DNA of 64,000 bases from Megasphaera massiliensis. Lineage in GTDB: Bacteria; Bacillota; Negativicutes; Veillonellales; Megasphaeraceae. The notes beneath the pieces were generated by a model, which was given only the letters and a program-made list of their open reading frames with translations, was not told the origin of the DNA and made no database searches. Below, in pieces: positions 18,948 through 27,945 of the stretch; the stretch's first letter is position 1, and each line of letters begins with the position of its first letter. Where the stretch lies: positions 100,558 to 164,557 of the forward strand of contig NZ_HF954537.1 in NCBI RefSeq assembly GCF_000455225.1, written 5' to 3'. Both the position numbers and the translations under genes were made by a program.

Positions 18948-19556
18948 ATGCTTCATATCGGATTGACCGGCGGCATTGCGTCGGGGAAGAGTACCGTTGT
19001 GACCATGCTCAGAGAGTATGGTGCCGGCATCGTCGATTGCGACGTCATCGCTCATGACGTTGTCCTGCCGGGGACGAAGGGCCTTGCCGCCGTTGCCGCT
19101 GCTTTTGGGCCTAAGGCTCTTTGTGAGGACGGTTCTATGGACCGGGCCTATATCGGCAGTTTGGTCTTTCAAGATAAGGAGAAAAAGGCAAAACTCGAAG
19201 GCCTGCTGTTTCCCCTCATCCATGACGGCATCGAACGGGAAATCCGAAAAATCGAAGAAGATAAAAAAAATCCGGTCATCTTTCTTGACATGCCTTTACT
19301 TTATGAGATAAAATACAATTCGTACGTTGACGAAACATGGCTCGTATACGTCAATCCGAAGACTCAGCTTTTGCGGCTGATGAAGCGCAACGGGTATTCG
19401 GAAGAAGAGGCGTTGGCGCGGATTCACGCCCAACTTCCCATCGACGAGAAACGGTCTTTGGCACAGGTTGTCATCGATAATAACGGGTCGCCTGAAGCGA
19501 CGCGGACACAAGTGAAAGCCGCTTGGCAGGACTTGATGGACCGCATTGAAATGTAG
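18948..19556 (+). CDS. coaE: Dephospho-CoA kinase
   Basis: Last enzyme of coenzyme A synthesis, which phosphorylates the 3'-hydroxyl of dephospho-CoA with ATP. The 202-residue protein starts MLHIGLTGGIASGKST, the CoaE P-loop, and has the DCDVIAHDV substrate segment and a lid region VFLDMPLLYE. I chose ATG 18948 (GGAGAGGGA upstream) rather than an earlier ATG at 18885 because the CoaE family begins right at the P-loop strand. The lytic transglycosylase gene follows nine bases later. Confidence 0.96.
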   Translation: MLHIGLTGGIASGKSTVVTMLREYGAGIVDCDVIAHDVVLPGTKGLAAVAAAFGPKALCEDGSMDRAYIGSLVFQDKEKKAKLEGLLFPLIHDGIEREIRKIEEDKKNPVIFLDMPLLYEIKYNSYVDETWLVYVNPKTQLLRLMKRNGYSEEEALARIHAQLPIDEKRSLAQVVIDNNGSPEATRTQVKAAWQDLMDRIEM

Positions 19557-19565
19557 GGAAAAGAC

Positions 19566-20141
19566 GTGAGAAAAAAGGGAAGTACCAAAGGGACAATCAT
19601 CATAGCAGCACTGTTGCTTTTCTTTTCGGCATCGTATTTCTATTCATGGAAAGACGATGTCATGCGCAAGTTCGTCTACCCCCTTCAGTACGATTATCTC
19701 GTTCGGCAGTATGCTTATGAAACCAAGATCGATCCGGCCCTGGTGGCCTCCGTCATCTTAGTTGAGAGCAAATTCGACGAACGGGCTTCGTCTCAACCCG
19801 GCGCCCATGGCCTGATGCAGGTCATGCCCGATACGGCCCAATGGATTGCCGATGAGATGGGAATGACTGACTACACGCCGGATAAACTCAGTGACGTCCG
19901 TACCAACATAAGGCTGGGAACATGGTATCTCGCTTATCTTTTGAAAGAGTATGATGGGAATCAAATACTGGCTCTGGCTGCGTATAATGCCGGTCGGGGA
20001 CACGTCGATTCTTGGGTCCGGGAATATGGCTGGACAAAAGATTTTCAAGAAATTGAAAAAATACCCTTTTCAGAAACGCGGGAATATGTTAGAATAGTTT
20101 TGTTGAACGAAAAGCACTACAAGCAGCTTTATGATTTTTAA
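19566..20141 (+). CDS. Membrane-anchored lytic transglycosylase (SLT family)
   Basis: Lytic transglycosylase that cleaves peptidoglycan glycan strands to 1,6-anhydro products. The 191-residue protein has an N-terminal hydrophobic segment (residues 10-25) that acts as a signal anchor, then a single SLT domain. The catalytic glutamate is E67 (VESKF), followed by HGLMQVMPDTA and LALAAYNAGRGHVDSW, the standard family motifs. The GTG start lies nine bases after the coaE stop, so the two are probably co-transcribed. The gene ends just before tRNA-Leu. Confidence 0.92.
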   Translation: MRKKGSTKGTIIIAALLLFFSASYFYSWKDDVMRKFVYPLQYDYLVRQYAYETKIDPALVASVILVESKFDERASSQPGAHGLMQVMPDTAQWIADEMGMTDYTPDKLSDVRTNIRLGTWYLAYLLKEYDGNQILALAAYNAGRGHVDSWVREYGWTKDFQEIEKIPFSETREYVRIVLLNEKHYKQLYDF

Positions 20142-20146
20142 GTTAT

Positions 20147-20231
20147 GCGGTTGTGGCGGAATGGCAGACGCGCTGTCTTCAGGCGGCAGTGATCTTCGAT
20201 CGTGCGGGTTCAACTCCCGCCAACCGCACCA
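20147..20231 (+). tRNA. tRNA-Leu (anticodon CAG)
   Basis: Class II tRNA of 85 nt with encoded CCA. The acceptor GCGGTTG / CAACCGC is followed by A-CCA. The D-arm starts TGGCGGAATGGCAGACGC. The anticodon stem is CTGTC / GGCAG with loop TTCAGGC, giving anticodon CAG for codon CTG. A short variable arm (TGATCTTCGATCG region) and a T-arm GCGGGTTCAACTCCCGC are present. Confidence 0.97.
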
Positions 20232-20240
20232 TTCATTACT

Positions 20241-20936
20241 ATGGATAACACATTGATTGAAACACTCAAACAATGGAATATCATGACTGTTCTCCCACTT
20301 ACGGTGGGAGATTTTCAGTTATTGGAAGAATATCGCATGGTTGAAAAAGACGGCAACCCCGTCGAATATCGCCTGTTCACTTATGAAAATAAGGAGAACG
20401 GCTGGACTGTGCGGGCTATCTTCAATCCCGAATCGGAAGAATACGCCGTTCGGGTCGATATCGGCATGTTGGAATTTGCCTTTATCGAATTTATCACCGG
20501 GTCCTTCGACGCCTTTCGTAAAATGGTGGAAGAGCGGCTGGCCCGGATCATTCATGATTCCTATGTGGAACGCAGGAAAAACTTCGGTGTCATTCTGAAA
20601 AACAAGGGACTGCCCGACCTTTCCTGGGATGACTTTCTGCCTGAATCGTACGACGGGTTTCGGCGGCTTATCAAGCCGGACGAGGCCGTTCGCATCATCA
20701 ACGGCTCTTATATGATCTTATCCTATTACGATAAGGCATCGCGAAGCGGGCTGTCCTTGATGTACAACGTCCTGCGCGACGATTTCTTTGCCGAACGGCG
20801 GGTGCAGAACTTCCCCAATCTGGTCCACGACTTCGATACGTCGACGTTGCGGGAATTGGAAGCAGCCTTGCGCAAGCGGTTACTTCCGGTCCTCGATGAT
20901 ATCGGTGCCGACCGGGACAAGTCGTTGTCAGAATGA
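20241..20936 (+). CDS. Conserved-looking hypothetical protein downstream of tRNA-Leu
   Basis: Unknown protein of about 231 residues, without signal peptide or membrane segments, mixed alpha/beta in character and rich in Phe, Asp and Arg. Composition and codon use match the neighbouring housekeeping genes, so it is probably a real gene. The start is uncertain. ATG 20241 is ten bases after the tRNA end and has no clear ribosome binding site. ATG 20283 and ATG 20338 (the last with GGAAG upstream) are alternatives. A TCTCCCAC/GTGGGAGA hairpin at 20291-20311 lies inside the first option and could instead end the tRNA transcript, which would favour ATG 20338. Confidence 0.65.
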   Translation: MDNTLIETLKQWNIMTVLPLTVGDFQLLEEYRMVEKDGNPVEYRLFTYENKENGWTVRAIFNPESEEYAVRVDIGMLEFAFIEFITGSFDAFRKMVEERLARIIHDSYVERRKNFGVILKNKGLPDLSWDDFLPESYDGFRRLIKPDEAVRIINGSYMILSYYDKASRSGLSLMYNVLRDDFFAERRVQNFPNLVHDFDTSTLRELEAALRKRLLPVLDDIGADRDKSLSE

Positions 20937-20953
20937 CCAGACAGTGGTATACT
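20925..20953 (+). promoter_or_regulatory. Promoter of the rimP-nusA-infB operon
   Basis: TTGTCA at 20925-20930 and TATACT at 20948-20953 with a 17 bp spacer, and a TG two bases before the -10. It overlaps the end of the preceding gene and is the only obvious promoter for the long translation operon. Confidence 0.75.
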
Positions 20954-20979
20954 AAAAGTAATTTAGATGTTTCGATGCG

Positions 20980-21003
20980 AAGAGTGGGTGAGAGCCCACT
21001 CTT
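20980..21003 (+). promoter_or_regulatory. Leader hairpin upstream of rimP
   Basis: Perfect 9-bp stem AAGAGTGGG / CCCACTCTT with a TGAGAG loop, followed by AACTTTT. It lies in the short 5' leader of the operon. The weak T-tract suggests a regulatory hairpin or a weak attenuator rather than a full terminator. Confidence 0.55.
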
Positions 21004-21040
21004 AACTTTTACCTAACAGAAATTTTTTGAGGACAGGCTG

Positions 21041-21511
21041 GTGAATACGATGAGACGTGAACACATTGAAGATTTGATTGCTAAAGAAGTAGAAACGATT
21101 ATTGCGGGATCTGATATCGAGTTAGTCGATGTCGAATACGTGCGTGAGCGGGACTGGTACTTGCGCGTGTTTATCGATAAAGAAGGCGGCGTCGACCTGG
21201 AAGACTGCCAGGCTGTCAGTGAAAAACTGAGCCGGGTCCTCGATGAAAAGGATCCGATTCGCGAAAATTATCTCCTCGAAGTATCGTCGCCCGGACTGGA
21301 CCGCATCTTGCGGAAGGATAAAGACTTTATCCGCTATGCCGGCCGATTGGTTGATATTCATTTTTTCAAAGCTTGGAACGGCGTCAAGGATGTGACGGCT
21401 GAACTGGTCAAAAAGACGGCAGACGATAAGCTCGTCGTTCTGATCGATGGGGAGGAACACGAGATAGACAGGAAAGAAATATCGCAAGTCCGTTTGCATA
21501 TTGATTTTTAG
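21041..21511 (+). CDS. rimP: Ribosome maturation factor RimP
   Basis: Assists assembly of the 30S ribosomal subunit. The 156-residue protein shows the two-domain RimP pattern: an N-terminal part with ELVDVEYVRERDWYLRVFIDKEGGVDLEDC and LEVSSPGLDR (residues about 27-90), then an SH3-like C-terminal part. The GTG start is seven bases after GAGGA; an ATG nine bases later is possible. It is the first gene of the rimP-nusA-rnpM-ylxQ-infB-rbfA order conserved in bacteria. Confidence 0.96.
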   Translation: MNTMRREHIEDLIAKEVETIIAGSDIELVDVEYVRERDWYLRVFIDKEGGVDLEDCQAVSEKLSRVLDEKDPIRENYLLEVSSPGLDRILRKDKDFIRYAGRLVDIHFFKAWNGVKDVTAELVKKTADDKLVVLIDGEEHEIDRKEISQVRLHIDF

Positions 21512-21525
21512 TGGAGGTTATTACC

Positions 21526-22671
21526 GTGAATAAAGAATTGCTCAATGCTATTGCTTACTTATCCAAAGAGAAAGGCGTATCTTCGGATGTCATCTGCGAC
21601 TCTCTGGAAGCCGTCTTGATTACGGCTTACAAAAAGGAGCCCGATGCCAATCCGACGGCAGAAGTTACCTTGGACCGCACGACAGGGGATTACCAGATCC
21701 GGGCTGCCAAGACCGTCGTCGATGACGTCGAAGATGAAAACATCGAAATTTCTCTCGATAAGGCACGGCTCATCGATCCCGGCTATGAAGTCGGCGACAT
21801 CGTCAACGTCGATGTCACACCGGCCAACTTCGGCCGCATCGCCGCCCAGGCTGCCAAACAAGTCATGATTCAGCGCCTGCGTGAAGCCGAACGCAATATC
21901 GTCTATGATGAATTTTCCGACCGCATGGATGACATCATTACGGGAATCATCCAGCGTATCGAAAATAAGAGCGTCTATGTCGATCTCGGGAAAGCCGAAG
22001 CCATCCTGCCGGCGTCGGAACAGATTCCGACGGAAACCTACACCGTAGGCCAACGCATCAAATGCTACGTCGTCGAAGTTCGCAAGACGACGAAAGGCGC
22101 TCAGATCCTCGTATCCCGGACCCATCCGGGCCTGCTCAAGCGCCTCTTTGAATTGGAAGTACCGGAAATTTACGAAGGCGTCGTCGAACTGAAATCCGTA
22201 GCCCGCGAACCGGGCCGCCGTTCTAAAGTCGCCGTCTATTCCCGTGATGAAAACGTCGATTCCGTCGGCGCCTGTGTCGGTCCTAAAGGCGTTCGCGTCC
22301 AAAACATCGTTTCGGAACTGCAGAACGAAAAGATCGACATCGTCAAATGGGATGAAGATCCGGCCGTCTATATTGCCAATGCCCTCAGCCCGGCTCAGGT
22401 CATTTCGGTTACCGTCGACGAAGCTGAAAAATCTTCGGGCGTCGTCGTTCCCGACTATCAATTGTCCCTGGCTATCGGCAAAGCCGGCCAGAATGCCCGT
22501 TTGGCAGCGAAATTGACTAACTGGAAAATCGACATCAAGAGCGAAAGCCAGGCAGCTGAATCTTTCGACGAAGAGGCTCCGGAAGCGGCAGAAGCCGACG
22601 ACTTGGACGTCCTCAGCGAAATGGCCCTGCCTTCAGATGACGATACGACCGTACCGACGGAAGGAGAATAA
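21526..22671 (+). CDS. nusA: Transcription termination/antitermination protein NusA
   Basis: RNA polymerase-binding factor that modulates pausing, termination and antitermination. The 381-residue protein has the N-terminal RNAP-binding domain (NKELLNAIAYLSKEKG), an S1 domain (IITGIIQRIENKSVYVDLGKAEAILP split over about 130-200) and two KH domains (VGACVGPKGVRVQNIV; LAIGKAGQNARLAAKLT). An acidic tail of about 40 residues replaces the acidic repeats of proteobacterial NusA. GTG 21526 is chosen because GGAGG (21513-21517) lies eight bases upstream; an earlier GTG at 21511 overlaps this site. Confidence 0.97.
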   Translation: MNKELLNAIAYLSKEKGVSSDVICDSLEAVLITAYKKEPDANPTAEVTLDRTTGDYQIRAAKTVVDDVEDENIEISLDKARLIDPGYEVGDIVNVDVTPANFGRIAAQAAKQVMIQRLREAERNIVYDEFSDRMDDIITGIIQRIENKSVYVDLGKAEAILPASEQIPTETYTVGQRIKCYVVEVRKTTKGAQILVSRTHPGLLKRLFELEVPEIYEGVVELKSVAREPGRRSKVAVYSRDENVDSVGACVGPKGVRVQNIVSELQNEKIDIVKWDEDPAVYIANALSPAQVISVTVDEAEKSSGVVVPDYQLSLAIGKAGQNARLAAKLTNWKIDIKSESQAAESFDEEAPEAAEADDLDVLSEMALPSDDDTTVPTEGE

Positions 22672-22674
22672 ACG

Positions 22675-22935
22675 ATGAAGACCCGAAAAACTCCGATGCG
22701 CGTCTGTGCCGGCTGTCAGGAACTCAAGAGCAAGAAAGAGATGATCCGCGTCGTCCGCACGCCGGAAGGTACGGTCGAAATCGACAAGACCGGCAAGAAG
22801 TCCGGCCGCGGCGTCTATCTTTGCCCGGACAGCGAATGCCTCGAAAAAGCGTATAAAGAGCATCGCCTGGAGCGGTCGTTAAAGACCAAGGTATCGAATG
22901 ATATTTATGAAGCATTGAGAAAGGACCTGTTGTGA
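22675..22935 (+). CDS. rnpM: YlxR family protein (RNase P modulator RnpM)
   Basis: 86-residue DUF448/YlxR protein. The family signature is RVCAGC near the N terminus, then RVVRTPEGTVEIDKTGKKSGRGVYLCP and a C-terminal LERSLKTKV segment. YlxR was shown in Bacillus to bind and inhibit RNase P RNA (RnpM). A nucleic-acid-binding role fits the basic surface. It starts three bases after nusA, and its stop overlaps the GTG of the next gene. Confidence 0.93.
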   Translation: MKTRKTPMRVCAGCQELKSKKEMIRVVRTPEGTVEIDKTGKKSGRGVYLCPDSECLEKAYKEHRLERSLKTKVSNDIYEALRKDLL

Positions 22936-23237
22936 GCGACAAAATCCTCAATCTCTTAGGCCTTGCCTGCCGGGCCGGTAAGACCGTCTGCGGTGATGGA
23001 GCCGCACAGAAAACATTGAAAAAAAAGAGCGTACCTTTACTGTTTCTCGCAGCCGACGGCGGCAATGACAACGTCACCAAATACCGCCGCCTGGCCGAAA
23101 GAAAAGGGATCGCCGTCATTGATACATATACAAAAGATGAATTAGGAAGCGCTGTCGGCAAAGCCCAGAACGTCATCGTTCTGGTCGACGATAAAGGATT
23201 TGCGGCAGCCATAGAGAAAGCGAAGCGTGATATATAG
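22932..23237 (+). CDS. ylxQ: L7Ae/YlxQ-family ribosomal-type RNA-binding protein
   Basis: 101-residue protein of the L7Ae/L30e/S12e/Gadd45 fold, related to YlxQ and YbxF, which bind kink-turn RNA. The family pattern is visible in LNLLGLACRAGKTVCGDGAAQ, in LLFLAADGGNDNVTKYRRLAERKGIAV (shown in parts) and in the ending VLVDDKGFAAAIEKA. It overlaps rnpM by four bases and precedes infB by 14 bases, its standard place. Confidence 0.92.
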   Translation: MSDKILNLLGLACRAGKTVCGDGAAQKTLKKKSVPLLFLAADGGNDNVTKYRRLAERKGIAVIDTYTKDELGSAVGKAQNVIVLVDDKGFAAAIEKAKRDI

Positions 23238-23251
23238 AAGGGGGTAACTAG

Positions 23252-25744
23252 ATGACGAAACGATTATACGAAGTCGCGAAAGAATACGGCGTTTCTACGA
23301 CAATCGTTAGAAAAACGTTAGAAGATCATCAGATTAAAGCCGGTAATTTTACCAGCATCGATGATAAGATGAAGGGCATCCTCGACGCAGCCTTTAAAAA
23401 AGGTCCCAAGGGAGATGCCAAGGCAGACCGCAAACCGGAAAGGAAGCCGGAAAGCAGACCGGAAAGAAAAACGGAAAAGAAACAGGAACATAAAACGACA
23501 GGGGAAGGAAATAGCCGAACAGTGAACGAAACGAGCCGACAGAATAAAAACAGAAAACAGAGCAACCCGCGCAGACAGAACAGCCAGAACAATCAGGGAA
23601 CGCAGAATACCCAGAACCAGAATGCCAAACGCCAACAGGGGCAGCAAGGTCAACAGGGCCATAACGCTAAAAATACCCAGGCCGGTCAAAAGCAGGGTGC
23701 TTCCCGCCAGCATCAGAGCGGCAATAAAGGCGGCCAGCAGAACCGTCAGGGCGGCGATACGAAACGTACCCGCTACTTCGGCAACTCCCAGCAGGGCGGA
23801 AACGAAGGCGCTAACCGCAGCGGCGGCAACAATAAGAACAACAATCGCCGCGGCGGCCAGCAGAACCGCAACAACCGCAATAACGGCGGCAGCCGTCCGC
23901 ATACGCTCTTGTCCAACGTATTAAACAAGGGCAAGCATAAAAACAAGCGGAATCAGAAAAATCAGGCTCCTGTCGCGGCTGAAATGCCGAAGAAGAACTA
24001 TCCGACGTCGGTTGAACTGCCGGAAACGATCATCGTTAAAGATTTCGCAGAACGGTTGGGCCGCGATGTCGGTGAAGTCATGAAGAAACTCCTCATGGGA
24101 GGTATCATGGCGACGATCAACCAGGAACTCGACTTTGATACGGCCTCTTTGATTGCCGATGAATTCGGCGTCACCGTTACTATGGAAGCTCCGCCGGAAG
24201 ATCCGACGGAAATCGAAGAAATCATCGATGCCCCGGAAACCCTGAAAACCCGTCCGCCTGTCGTCACCATCATGGGTCACGTTGACCACGGTAAAACGAG
24301 CCTTCTCGACGCCATCCGTCAGACCAATGTCACCAGCCACGAAGCCGGCGGCATTACCCAGCACATCGGGGCTTACCAGGTCCGTTACGAAGGCAAGAAG
24401 ATCACCTTCATGGATACGCCGGGCCACGAAGCCTTTACGGCCATGCGTGCCCGCGGCGCTCAGGTTACAGATATTGCCGTCCTCGTCGTCGCTGCAGACG
24501 ACGGCGTCATGCCTCAGACGATTGAATCCATCAACCATGCCAAATCGGCAGGCGTACCGGTCATCGTCGCCATCAATAAAATCGATAAAGAAAGTGCCAA
24601 CCCGGAACACGTCATGCAGCAGCTGACCGAATACGGCCTCATCAGTGAAGACTGGGGCGGCGATACTATCATGGTTCCCGTTTCGGCCCATAAGAAAATC
24701 GGTCTCGACGAACTCCTCGAAAACATCCTCGTCTTGGCAGAAGTACAGGATCTTAAAGCGAACCCGAACCGTCCGGCCCAAGGCGTCGTCATCGAAGCCA
24801 AACTCGATAAGGGCCGCGGTCCTGTGGCGTCTGTCCTCATCCAGAAAGGGACCCTTCGCGTCGGCGATACGATCATCGTCGGCACGGCCTTCGGGAAAGT
24901 TCGTGCCATGAACAACGAACGGGGCGAACGGGTCAAGAAAGCTGAACCGTCCCTGCCTGTCGAAATCCTCGGCCTCAATGACGTCCCGGAAGCCGGTGAC
25001 ATCTTGAACGTGACCGACGAAAAGACGGCTCGTTCCGTTGCTGAAAAACGAATGGAAAAGAAACGTTCGTCCGAACTCCACGTCAATGCCAAGGTTACCC
25101 TTGACGACTTGTTCAACCAGATCCAGCAAGGGGAATTGAAGGAACTGCCGCTTATCATCAAAGGCGACGTCCAAGGTTCCGTCGAAGCGCTCAGCCAGTC
25201 CTTAATGGGCATCAAGAGCGACGAAGTCCGCATTGCCATCGTCCACTCCGGCGTCGGCGCCATCAACGAATCGGATATCATGCTGGCTTCGGCTTCGAAC
25301 GCCCTTATCATCGGCTTTAACGTCCGTCCCGATGCGGCTGCCCGTAAAATGGCCGAACACGAAAAGGTCGACATGCGGATGTACCGCGTCATTTACGACG
25401 CCATCAACGACGTCGAAGCGGCTATCAAGGGCATGCTCGAAAAGAAATACGAAGAAAAGATTATCGGCCGTGCCGAAGTCCGTAAAGTCATTACGACGCC
25501 GAAGGTCATCGTCGGCGGCTCCTATGTCAAGGAAGGGAAGATCACCAGCACGTCTAAGATCCGCCTGATCCGTAACGGCATCGTCGTTCACGAAGGCGAA
25601 ATCGACGGCCTGCGCCGCTTTAAAGATGACGTCAAGGAAGTCGCTTCGGGCTACGAATGCGGCGTTACCCTTGAAAAGTACCGCGACATCAAGGAAGGCG
25701 ACGAAATCGAAGCCTACGAAATGGTCGAAGTCGAACCCGAATAA
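23252..25744 (+). CDS. infB: Translation initiation factor IF-2
   Basis: GTPase that places initiator tRNA on the 30S subunit, 830 residues. A short N-terminal IF2N domain ([20 protein letters not shown]) is followed by a long linker of about 170 residues, extremely rich in Gln, Asn, Gly, Lys and Arg. A second IF2N domain comes before the GTPase domain. G1 is GHVDHGKT (from residue 342), G3 DTPGHEAF and G4 NKID. Domains II, III and IV follow. The ATG comes after AGGGGG. It is central to the operon, between ylxQ and rbfA. Confidence 0.98.
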   Translation: MTKRLYEVAKEYGVSTTIVRKTLEDHQIKAGNFTSIDDKMKGILDAAFKKGPKGDAKADRKPERKPESRPERKTEKKQEHKTTGEGNSRTVNETSRQNKNRKQSNPRRQNSQNNQGTQNTQNQNAKRQQGQQGQQGHNAKNTQAGQKQGASRQHQSGNKGGQQNRQGGDTKRTRYFGNSQQGGNEGANRSGGNNKNNNRRGGQQNRNNRNNGGSRPHTLLSNVLNKGKHKNKRNQKNQAPVAAEMPKKNYPTSVELPETIIVKDFAERLGRDVGEVMKKLLMGGIMATINQELDFDTASLIADEFGVTVTMEAPPEDPTEIEEIIDAPETLKTRPPVVTIMGHVDHGKTSLLDAIRQTNVTSHEAGGITQHIGAYQVRYEGKKITFMDTPGHEAFTAMRARGAQVTDIAVLVVAADDGVMPQTIESINHAKSAGVPVIVAINKIDKESANPEHVMQQLTEYGLISEDWGGDTIMVPVSAHKKIGLDELLENILVLAEVQDLKANPNRPAQGVVIEAKLDKGRGPVASVLIQKGTLRVGDTIIVGTAFGKVRAMNNERGERVKKAEPSLPVEILGLNDVPEAGDILNVTDEKTARSVAEKRMEKKRSSELHVNAKVTLDDLFNQIQQGELKELPLIIKGDVQGSVEALSQSLMGIKSDEVRIAIVHSGVGAINESDIMLASASNALIIGFNVRPDAAARKMAEHEKVDMRMYRVIYDAINDVEAAIKGMLEKKYEEKIIGRAEVRKVITTPKVIVGGSYVKEGKITSTSKIRLIRNGIVVHEGEIDGLRRFKDDVKEVASGYECGVTLEKYRDIKEGDEIEAYEMVEVEPE

Positions 25745-25759
25745 AGGAGGGGACATTCG

Positions 25760-26107
25760 ATGGGAGAATTACGAGTACGAAAAATCCAGGAATTTATTAA
25801 ACAGGAAGTATCGAAGATGCTCCTGAATGAATTAAAAGATCCGCGCATCGGTTTCGTCACCGTTACCGATGCCCGCATCACCGGCGACTTGCGCGACGCG
25901 ACGATTTACGTCAGCCTCTTTGGCGACGACGAAGCGAAAAAAAAGACCTTAGAGGCCTTGAAACGCGCCACCGGCTATATTCGGACGGAAGTCGGAAAAC
26001 GCCTCGGCATCCGCTATTCGCCGTCCATTGTATTTAAAGAAGATACGTCCCTTGACTATGGGATGAAAATCGATAAGATTCTGCACGACATTGAAAAGAA
26101 GGACTGA
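25760..26107 (+). CDS. rbfA: 30S ribosome-binding factor RbfA
   Basis: Cold-adaptation and 16S rRNA maturation factor with a KH fold. The 115-residue protein shows the conserved N terminus (RVRKIQEFIKQEVSKML), the LKDPRIGFVTVTDARITGDL segment and a C-terminal SPSIVFKEDTSLDYGMKI motif. The ATG follows AAAGGAGGGG. It ends five bases before the nrnA start, so translation of the two is probably coupled. Confidence 0.97.
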   Translation: MGELRVRKIQEFIKQEVSKMLLNELKDPRIGFVTVTDARITGDLRDATIYVSLFGDDEAKKKTLEALKRATGYIRTEVGKRLGIRYSPSIVFKEDTSLDYGMKIDKILHDIEKKD

Positions 26108-26111
26108 TGAC

Positions 26112-27056
26112 ATGAATTGTTCCGCCCAGGAAATCTATACCCTCCTTCACCACTATGACCACATTTTGGTGACGGCCCATGTCAGTCCTGACGGCGATGC
26201 CTTAGGGAGCGTCTTGGCTTTGTGGCATTGGTTGAAAGCAGAAGGGAAGGATGCCGTCATGGTCATCGACGATGACATTGACGACCGCTATAACTTCCTC
26301 GACGGCTTGTCGGCTATTTGCCGGCCCGACCAGGTCAAAACCGATGCCTCGTGGCTGACGGTCGTCCTCGATGCGACAGGGTTAGGACGGATCGGTAAGA
26401 CAGCCGACCTCGTCTGCGGCAAGGTTTTGAACCTCGATCATCACGTCTCGAATGAGCATTTTGCCCAGTGGGAATATTTTAAGCCCGACTATGCGGCGAC
26501 GGGAGAAATCTTGACCTACCTCTTTGACCAGTGGCATATCACGTGGTCTCCGGCCATAGCCGATGCCCTCTATACGGCTATCGCCACAGACTGCGGCTTC
26601 TTCAAGTTTAACAACACGACGGGCCATACCCTGCGCATGGCAGCCGTCCTCGTCGACAACGGTGCTCAGCCCGACGTCATTTCAGACCATCTCGACGCTC
26701 GGTCGCTCAACAAGCTCCGGGCCTTGTCGAAGGTTCTCGATCAGCTGGAACTCTTTGCCGACGGCCGCATTTCCTGCCTGTCCTACACGCCGGAACTCCT
26801 TTCCATCATCGGCGAGCACACGGGCATTTATATCGACTATGCCCGCCGCATCAAGGGCGCTGAAGTGGCCTTTACGGTAAAATACATCGGCCCTGAAGAA
26901 ACGCGGGTCAGCCTGCGCTCGAAAGGCATCGACGTCAATGCTGTGGCCGCTTCTTTCGGCGGCGGCGGGCACATTCGGGCTGCCGGCTGTACCATCGAAA
27001 AGCCTTTAGATGAAGCTAAGGCGATCATCGTAAAGGAAATTGAAAAGCGCTTATGA
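26112..27056 (+). CDS. nrnA: Bifunctional oligoribonuclease / pAp phosphatase (DHH family)
   Basis: DHH/DHHA1 phosphoesterase of 314 residues, which degrades short oligoribonucleotides and dephosphorylates 3'-phosphoadenosine 5'-phosphate. Motifs are HVSPDGDALGS near residue 25, VVLDATGLGR, the DHH signature LDHHVSNEHF, TDCGFFKFNNTTG and the DHHA1 motif GGGGHIRAAGC near the C terminus. The start ATG 26112 was chosen over one seven codons earlier because it avoids overlap with rbfA and matches family starts. The stop overlaps the truB ATG. Confidence 0.94.
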   Translation: MNCSAQEIYTLLHHYDHILVTAHVSPDGDALGSVLALWHWLKAEGKDAVMVIDDDIDDRYNFLDGLSAICRPDQVKTDASWLTVVLDATGLGRIGKTADLVCGKVLNLDHHVSNEHFAQWEYFKPDYAATGEILTYLFDQWHITWSPAIADALYTAIATDCGFFKFNNTTGHTLRMAAVLVDNGAQPDVISDHLDARSLNKLRALSKVLDQLELFADGRISCLSYTPELLSIIGEHTGIYIDYARRIKGAEVAFTVKYIGPEETRVSLRSKGIDVNAVAASFGGGGHIRAAGCTIEKPLDEAKAIIVKEIEKRL

Positions 27057-27934
27057 TACATGGAATCATTAATGTACTGAAGCCGACGGGAATGTCGAGC
27101 CACGACGTCATCGGCTGCCTGCGGCGCATTTACGGCATGAAGAAGATGGGCCACGCCGGTACCCTCGACCCCTTGGCAGCCGGTGTCCTGCCGGTCTATG
27201 CCGGGCAGGCGACGCGCCTCATCGAATACGGCGACAGCGACGTCAAGTCCTACCATGCCGAATTCGTCCTGGGTCTGGAAACCGATACCGAAGACAGTAC
27301 GGGGACGGTCGTCGAACGGCTGCCGGTTCCGGATCTTTCCGAAGCAGATGTCCGCCGCGTCCTGGCCTCTTTCTGCGGCGATATCGAACAAGCGCCGTCG
27401 AAGTATTCGGCCATTAACGTCAACGGCGTCAAGGCCTATAAATTGGCCCGCCAGGACCGGGATTTCACCTTGCCTGTGCGGCAGGTGACAATCCACAGTC
27501 TGGAACTCCTGTCCTTTGACGGCCGGCGCGGTACCTTTGCCGTGACTTGCTCTAAGGGAACCTATGTCCGATCCCTCATCCGCGATTTGGGGACGGCCCT
27601 TGGGACCTGCGCCTGCATGACCTATCTTGTCCGAACCCGGGCCGGTCTGTTTACCATTGAAGAAGCAGCGACCTTAGAAATGTTGGAACAAGATCCTGCG
27701 TCTTATGTCCTTCCGGCCGACATGGCCATTCACGATATAAGGCGGGCTAACTGCTCGACCAAGCAGTGTGATTTTCTCCTTCAGGGGCGGCCTGTGCCCT
27801 TTGCCGGGCCGAACCTCACCGATGGAGACGTGCTGCGTGTCTATGGCCCTGACGGGCGATTGATGGGCATCGTCCGCTACGATGAACAGCACCATATCCT
27901 GCGTCCCCATAAGATGTTTGCAGACGGATTGTGA
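27053..27934 (+). CDS. truB: tRNA pseudouridine(55) synthase
   Basis: Makes pseudouridine 55 in the T-loop of nearly all tRNAs. The 293-residue protein starts with the family sequence INVLKPTGMSSHDVIG and has the catalytic motif GHAGTLDPLAAGVLPV with nucleophile D39. YSAINVNGVKAYKLAR and CSKGTYVRSLIRDLG follow. It overlaps nrnA by four bases (ATGA) and is followed 11 bases later by ribF, an arrangement seen in most bacteria. Confidence 0.98.
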   Translation: MIHGIINVLKPTGMSSHDVIGCLRRIYGMKKMGHAGTLDPLAAGVLPVYAGQATRLIEYGDSDVKSYHAEFVLGLETDTEDSTGTVVERLPVPDLSEADVRRVLASFCGDIEQAPSKYSAINVNGVKAYKLARQDRDFTLPVRQVTIHSLELLSFDGRRGTFAVTCSKGTYVRSLIRDLGTALGTCACMTYLVRTRAGLFTIEEAATLEMLEQDPASYVLPADMAIHDIRRANCSTKQCDFLLQGRPVPFAGPNLTDGDVLRVYGPDGRLMGIVRYDEQHHILRPHKMFADGL

Positions 27935-27945
27935 GGTAACTAACG

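Noticed and set aside
20147..20231. tRNA-Leu as an integration site for the nearby AT-rich islet
   Set aside because: The islet ends more than 1.3 kb upstream, with coaE and the transglycosylase between, and no repeat of the tRNA 3' end was found.
23921..25174. Long minus-strand open frame opposite infB (417 codons)
   Set aside because: It mirrors the GC-rich codon pattern of infB. Its translation has no recognisable motif, and infB is complete.
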